A stretch of DNA of 21,552 nt from Coemansia sp. RSA 1804. Its lineage: Eukaryota; Kickxellomycota; Kickxellomycetes; Kickxellales; Kickxellaceae. The stretch lies in contig JANBTH010000300.1 in the NCBI GenBank assembly GCA_027578815.1, positions 1-21,552 on the forward strand, read 5' to 3'. The translations under genes and the position numbers were made by a program. Shown in pieces: positions 17,668 through 21,552 of the stretch; within the stretch, counting starts at the first letter, position 1; each line of letters begins with the position of its first letter. The notes under the pieces are model-generated. The model ran no database searches. It saw only the letters and a list, made by a program, of their open reading frames with translations, and was not told where the DNA came from.

Positions 17668-17724
17668 ATAAAGAATAAAAATATAAGAAGAGACGGATCC
17701 AAAGGATGCTCTGGTTGGGCCCTG

Positions 17725-20367
17725 CTAGTCCGAGCGCAGGCCAATCGACCTGAGGAAGGCCTCGTTATTCGGCTTGCGGCCGAGGAACCGCTCCAGACTG
17801 ACCGACGCATCGCGGCTGCCTCCAGGCTGAAGGATCTCGTGGCGGTAGTCAAGTCCCGTCTGCGCATTCCTCACGCCTTCCTTCTGGAAGCGCGTGGCAT
17901 ACATGTCGGCGCTGTACACCAGCGACCAGAGGTAGCCGTAGTACCTCGCGTCGTAGCCGCCCATCATGTGCCCAAAGGTAGCAGCGCCCCACGAGTCCGC
18001 ATCGCCGTTCTTGAAGCGCCCAACCTCCTCGCGCAGCCTGGAGTAGGCAGCCTTGACGTCAAAGTTGCTATCCGTGGTGTTGTGGATCGCCATGTCAAAG
18101 AGACCGAAGAACACTTGGCGCAGGTTGGAGAGCCCGGCGCCCTCGTTCTTTGCCGCAACCAGGCGCTTGACAAGATCCTCGGGAATCGGCTCGCCTGTCT
18201 GGTAGTGCACTGCAAAGCGGCGCAGCACCGACGGCTCCCAGCCCCAGTTCTCCAGCATCTGGGACGGCGCCTCGACAAAGTCGTGCTCGGTGCTTGTGCC
18301 GTGCAGGCGGCCCCACTTTGTCACCGAGCAGATCGAGTGGAACACATGCCCCAGCTCGTGCAGGAAGGTGACTGCGTCGCTGTGCTTGAGGAGCGCCGGC
18401 GTGGATGGCGTAGGCTTGGGGAAGTTGGCGACCATTGCTGCAACCGGATACTCGTGCGACCCGTCCGAGCGCTCGAAGCGCGGCCGGATGGGCCAGACGG
18501 CTGCGTGGTTGTACTTGCCCTCACGCGGGTACAGGTCGAGGTAGAAATGTCCGACAAACGTCGCCTCGGTTGCCTCCCAGACCTCGTACATCTCGACGTC
18601 CGGATGCCAGACAGGCGCATCGGCAACCTTGACAAAGCGGAGGCTCAGCATCTCCTGGTAGATGTTAAGCACGCCGCGGGTGACTTCCGTCATCGGAAGG
18701 TACTTTTTGACCTCCTCGTCCTTGATGTTGTGCTTGCGCTCCTTCACCAGGTTCGAGTAGTAGCGGAAGTCCCAGATGTACAGCCCAGTGTAGGTCTCGC
18801 CAGCAGCGCTCTTGTCGGCCTTCTTCAGACTCTCGATCTCGGCAATCTCGTTGTCTGCCAGCGCATTGAGCCGCTTGCGCAGATCCGCCTCAAACGCCGC
18901 AACCGCCTGGGGCGTCTTGGCCATGTTCTCCTCCAGCACGAACTCGGCGTGGGTCTTGTACCCGAGCAGCTGTGCCGCCTGCAGCCGCAGTCTGGCGGCC
19001 CTCTGCAGCAGCGGAATGTTCTCCGGGCAACGCGTCTCCTCAACATGCAGCAGCCGTCTACGCGTGTCCTCGCGCTTTGCCAGCTGCATCGCGGGAACCA
19101 GGTCGGGATACTTTGTGGTCACCACATACTTTTCCACACCGTCCTCGGCTCCGGTTTCACGGCCCTCAAAGTACGAGTCCGGCAGCCCCTCCAGCTCATC
19201 GCGCGTCAGCAGCATCCTGCCGTCGCCCTCGTTGATGTTGCGACTGAAGTGGACGCCGATGTCAAGAATCTCCTTGTTGATGTCGCCCAGCCTCCGGCGA
19301 TCCTCCCTGTTGAGTGCCAGACCATTGCGACGGTACTGGAGTTCCATCTTTTCGACAAGGCGCCGGTCTTCTGGGCCAACTCTGCCCATCTCGCTCTTGT
19401 TGTCAAACACCGCCCGCACCACCTTGTACACGTCCTCGCGCATGTTCGACTCGACCTCAAAGTCCTACAGTGCGCGTTGCAGCAAATGAAATAACATGAT
19501 GCAGATGAAGCATATGTGCATTGTCAGAACAGGTCATTAGCGCTGTTGCACGCACTCAGCAAGTATCAGGCAGCAAGTACTAGGTTCCGTGGTCCACCCA
19601 AAGAGAGAACGCATTGCTGACGTGGCCCTCCCACTATTCCTTGCTATTTCTGTTGCGTCGTGGGAAAGAAGAGAAAGAAGAGAAATGCGCTGCCAATTCC
19701 TGGCGACGCCTCCAACCCTCCTCCTCCTCCCAGTCTTCAATGCCAGCAGCCAGAGATGATCTAAGGATGGGCAACCGAATACTGCCATGGCCACTCTGGC
19801 GTGTCTCCTGCGGTAAAAGATCCAAACAAAACACAGCAAAACAGAACATGAACTTACATTGAGTCTTTCTTCGGCGGAGGTGCTGGCATCGCGTACGCTC
19901 TTGTCAGTGCTGATGTTCTGCAAAAACGTGACGACAAGGTACTGTGCGCTCTGTTCGTTCTCGCGAGTAGCAAGCGGCACGATGACGTTGTCAAAAGTCG
20001 GGTTGGTTTGCGCCGCAACGGCGTCCTGAATCTTCTTGCCCTCGTGTATCAGGCTGTCGACGATGCTGCTGATCTCGTCTGGACCAAGGTTGAAGTTGAG
20101 CACCGTGCCTTTGGCCGAGTGCGAGTGCACGGCCTTTAGTTCAGAGCTGACCATTGACGAGTACTGGGACAGAAAAACGGGAAGAGGTGTGTCTGGTTCG
20201 TATAAAAGGTAGGCCAAAAAAGCTAGCGCTGCGCAGAATGCAGAGAAAAGAATGCTGCGAGTGCCTGGTCTTCTTTGAGCCAGTGTTTGTGGTTGCGCTG
20301 GCTTCGGGGCAGCCGCGATGATTGCTGGCGTGGCTGGCCTGGGGTTATTGGACGACGGAAGCAGCAT
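17725..20367 (-). CDS. PRD1: M3 zinc metallopeptidase (saccharolysin / thimet oligopeptidase type) with N-terminal membrane anchor
   Basis: Exon 1 is 20367-19858 (170 codons). The phase-0 intron is 19857-19465 (393 nt, GTAAGT...CTGTAG, CTAAT branch-like motif) and exon 2 is 19464-17725, giving 749 aa. The junction reads ...AEERLN|DFEVESNMREDVY, matching the conserved region of M3 peptidases. The zinc site HELGH is at residues 539-543. The third ligand Glu568 (in DFVEAPSQ) lies 25 residues after the second His, the family spacing. GGYDARYYGYLWS near the end supplies the conserved tyrosines. The enzyme cleaves short peptides, as yeast saccharolysin does downstream of the proteasome. Unlike the usual soluble enzyme of about 710 aa, this one has an N-terminal extension: an Ala/Pro/Gln-rich start, RRPGTR, then one hydrophobic helix (about 38-56). 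Membrane anchoring or mitochondrial targeting is inferred. Met72 is a possible internal start that would remove the anchor. Confidence 0.95.
19465..19857 (-). other. Intron of the M3 peptidase gene
   Basis: GT-AG boundaries and an in-frame stop just past the donor support removal of this 393-nt segment, one of the longest introns in the window. No C/D-box or H/ACA-like RNA was recognised in it. Confidence 0.8.
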
Positions 20368-20790
20368 CGTGGAGGGGGGAGGAGTGATGACGATATTGTT
20401 GTTGTTGTTGGTGGTGATGATAGTTTACTATTTGCGACAGGTACAAGAGCAAAGACAGGAGAGGATGATGACCAATTGGTGTGCCAACTCATCCCACAAG
20501 GTCTGCACGCCTCGTCTTGTTCTTAGGCCTTTACCAGGCATTTTTCTTTGCTTTATTGTCATAATAACTGTCAATTGCGACAAGATGCTGCCATTGTTTG
20601 AGCAAGAAGCGGCGCTTGCAGCTGGAGGAGCGGCGGCCGGTGAGGCGTTTTTACTTTCCTTTCGGAACCAAACGTCTGCAGCTCTGGGAACAGGAGCCGC
20701 TCAATATCTCCAGTTCTGGCGCCGAGTGACGTGTGTGGATTCTGCATTTGTTGCCGAGCGTGAAGAAAAAAAACAGGGAGCAGGCGGCCG
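20368..20790. other. Intergenic region upstream of the M3 peptidase
   Basis: The stretch carries a GTT-rich microsatellite (about 20397-20410), a CCAATTGG palindrome at 20472-20479 and, on the minus strand, an AATAAA at 20558-20553 that could end the upstream small gene. Overlapping open frames on both strands have no recognisable protein features. Confidence 0.45.
20472..20479. promoter_or_regulatory. CCAATTGG element upstream of the M3 peptidase
   Basis: The palindrome contains a CCAAT box on either strand and sits about 105 bases upstream of the peptidase ATG, a typical distance for the fungal HAP/CBF complex. Binding is inferred from position and sequence only. Confidence 0.35.
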
Positions 20791-21132
20791 TCATTCTCGG
20801 TTGAAAACATAGTAACCGATTCCAGCCAGCAGCAGATACAACGCCAGCAATTGCTGTATTTCAGCAGTCCATTCTTGAGCAAATGGCGCATGCCAATCGA
20901 GCTGCCGGTCTCGGTTCGGCTCGCCGACTATCAGACCAGAAATCTCACGGCAAATCAGATCAAAGAGCCTGCTGGGATAAGGGGGTTGATGCAGCCGGAG
21001 CCAAGCCATGAAAATTTTTTCCATCAGTGCGGCAAACCTAGATTTGTTGGGTTTTTTTTTGTGAGAGCATTCCATGCAAACGGCGAGTGTGGGCATCATA
21101 GTCGCTGGAGGAGGAGGAGGATAATCATCCAT
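20791..21132 (-). CDS. Probable tail-anchored small membrane protein, unrecognised (113 aa)
   Basis: An ATG at 21132-21130 opens a 113-codon frame ending with TGA at 20793-20791. The N-terminus is MDDYPPPPPA, followed by a Cys/Met-rich segment with C-x2-C (CMEC) and a basic patch (HKKKPNKSR). An amphipathic middle (about 34-65) comes next. One strongly hydrophobic helix near the C-terminus (about 93-110, rich in L, A, Y, G) is followed by only NRE, the layout of a tail-anchored protein. No family is recognised. A run of nine A residues in the KKK region is a potential sequencing or slippage site. The gene is divergent from elongation factor 2, sharing a 294-base promoter. The long frame and sensible topology favour a real gene, but conservation is untested. 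Confidence 0.5.
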   Translation of the reverse strand: MDDYPPPPPATMMPTLAVCMECSHKKKPNKSRFAALMEKIFMAWLRLHQPPYPSRLFDLICREISGLIVGEPNRDRQLDWHAPFAQEWTAEIQQLLALYLLLAGIGYYVFNRE

Positions 21133-21383
21133 TTTCCATCTCTGGCCGCAGTGAAGAGATGCTTTTGCGTGCAATCGGTTCAGAATCAAGCACAGCGAAC
21201 GAGATAGCTTTGAGCCAGCAGCCAGCGTGCATACAACAAAAAAATTTTCATTCCTCTCCTTTTTTTACTCCTTTCCTATCCAACCCCCTTACCATATTCC
21301 ATAAAATCCTAGTGTTTTTTTGCTTTTTATTCAGGAGTACTCTCGAGAAGCTACTAGCTTAGCTTGTTCTTTACCACACCCCA

Positions 21384-21393
21384 TTTTATATAG
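21384..21393 (+). promoter_or_regulatory. TATA box candidate for elongation factor 2
   Basis: TTTTATATAG lies about 35-40 bases upstream of the ATG at 21427. T/C-rich tracts at about 21248-21325 precede it, as is common for highly expressed fungal translation genes. Confidence 0.45.
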
Positions 21394-21426
21394 CATAATA
21401 ACACTACTACAAGGAATTCGCTAAAC

Positions 21427-21450
21427 ATGGTTAACTTCACTGTCGATCAG
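21427..21450 (+). CDS. EFT2: Translation elongation factor 2, first exon only
   Basis: Eight codons, MVNFTVDQ, match the invariant N-terminus of eukaryotic eEF2, the GTPase that drives ribosomal translocation. They end at a perfect GTAAGT donor at 21451. The next conserved residues (IRALMD...) are not encoded in the remaining 102 bases: the sequence after the first CTGCAG (about 21492-21497) does not give them. The intron therefore probably continues past the window end. Recognition rests on only eight residues, but their order and the immediate intron make it convincing. Confidence 0.85.
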
Positions 21451-21552
21451 GTAAGTTTATTTTTGTTTTGAAATTTATTGACTTGCTTCTGCTGCAGTGG
21501 AAGGATAGAGGAGAGGTCTGCAATAGCAGGCGTCTCTTTCTGGGCGCTACTT

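Larger units (their letters stand above)
16994..17724. other. Intergenic region between the repeat-bearing membrane protein and the M3 peptidase
   Basis: This 731-base gap contains a TATATAT run at 17106-17112, a purine-rich stretch at about 17155-17225 and a hexanucleotide microsatellite at 17637-17667. One minus-strand ATG frame (17484-17251, 77 codons) could encode a small protein with a hydrophobic middle. It has no recognisable features and lies in the likely promoter, so I leave it uncalled. No RNA gene was recognised. Confidence 0.45.

Noticed and set aside
17623..19494. A 623-codon plus-strand open frame antisense to the M3 peptidase
   Set aside because: The opposite strand encodes an unmistakable peptidase with HELGH. 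The antisense frame is open because of G/C-rich third codon positions and shows Val/Leu/Arg/His-biased composition without any domain.
20318..20812. A 164-codon plus-strand frame over the M3 peptidase start
   Set aside because: It covers the peptidase's first exon and promoter on the opposite strand, has a microsatellite-derived Leu/Val run and no family features.
1..21552. Search by eye for tRNAs, C/D-box snoRNAs in introns, CRISPR arrays, transposon ends and virus-like genes
   Set aside because: No B-box or cloverleaf, no paired C and D boxes in any intron, no regular spaced repeats and no transposase or reverse-transcriptase motifs were found.

Overview
The window is nuclear DNA of a filamentous fungus. 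All ten well-supported conserved genes are eukaryotic, most are single-exon or carry one or two GT-AG introns (about 110-400 nt, usually with a CTAA-type branch motif), and intergenic gaps are mostly short. The protein set (TOE1 deadenylase, separate Cwh43-N/PGAP2-type protein, MFSD1-type transporter, a secreted Ser/Thr-rich wall-type protein) suggests an early-diverging lineage such as Kickxellomycotina (Coemansia-like). That placement is an inference from protein content, not a measurement.

Left third (1-7829). A 3'-truncated secreted Ser/Thr-rich protein (minus, 1-438), the two-exon mitochondrial inner-membrane peptidase IMP1 (minus, 881-1542) and an unrecognised 91-aa one-TM protein (minus, 1602-1877) lie on one strand. 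They face a zinc-independent NAD(P)H-dependent alkenal/prostaglandin-reductase-like MDR enzyme (plus, 2095-3162). Next come a two-exon disordered protein with LPxY and PPxY motifs (plus, 3660-5877), possibly a client or adaptor of a Rsp5/NEDD4-type ligase, and a convergent two-exon MFSD1-like transporter (minus, 5991-7829).

Middle (7830-15095). A 1.36-kb gap without a confident gene separates the transporter from a divergent three-exon Cwh43-N/PGAP2-like GPI-remodelling protein (plus, 9195-10239). Then come the box C/D snoRNP core protein NOP58 (minus, 10544-12115) and the snRNA/snoRNA 3'-end deadenylase TOE1 (minus, 12378-14006), side by side on one strand. Divergent from TOE1 is a TMEM70/TMEM186/TMEM223-type mitochondrial membrane protein (plus, 14319-15095).

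Right third (15096-21552). A type II membrane protein with tandem Pro/Tyr/His-rich repeats and a beta-rich C-terminus (minus, 15248-16993) converges on the TMEM70-like gene across a bidirectional poly(A) signal. It is followed by a two-exon M3 metallopeptidase (saccharolysin/thimet oligopeptidase type) with an unusual N-terminal membrane anchor (minus, 17725-20367). A probable tail-anchored 113-aa protein (minus, 20791-21132) is divergent from the first exon of translation elongation factor 2 (plus, 21427-21450), whose first intron runs off the window.

No tRNA, rRNA, CRISPR array, transposon or virus-derived sequence was recognised. Most of the region is ordinary housekeeping DNA. The least explained items are the repeat-bearing membrane protein, the membrane-anchored peptidase, the PY-motif protein and the two small membrane proteins. 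I found no strong evidence for a new multi-gene system.
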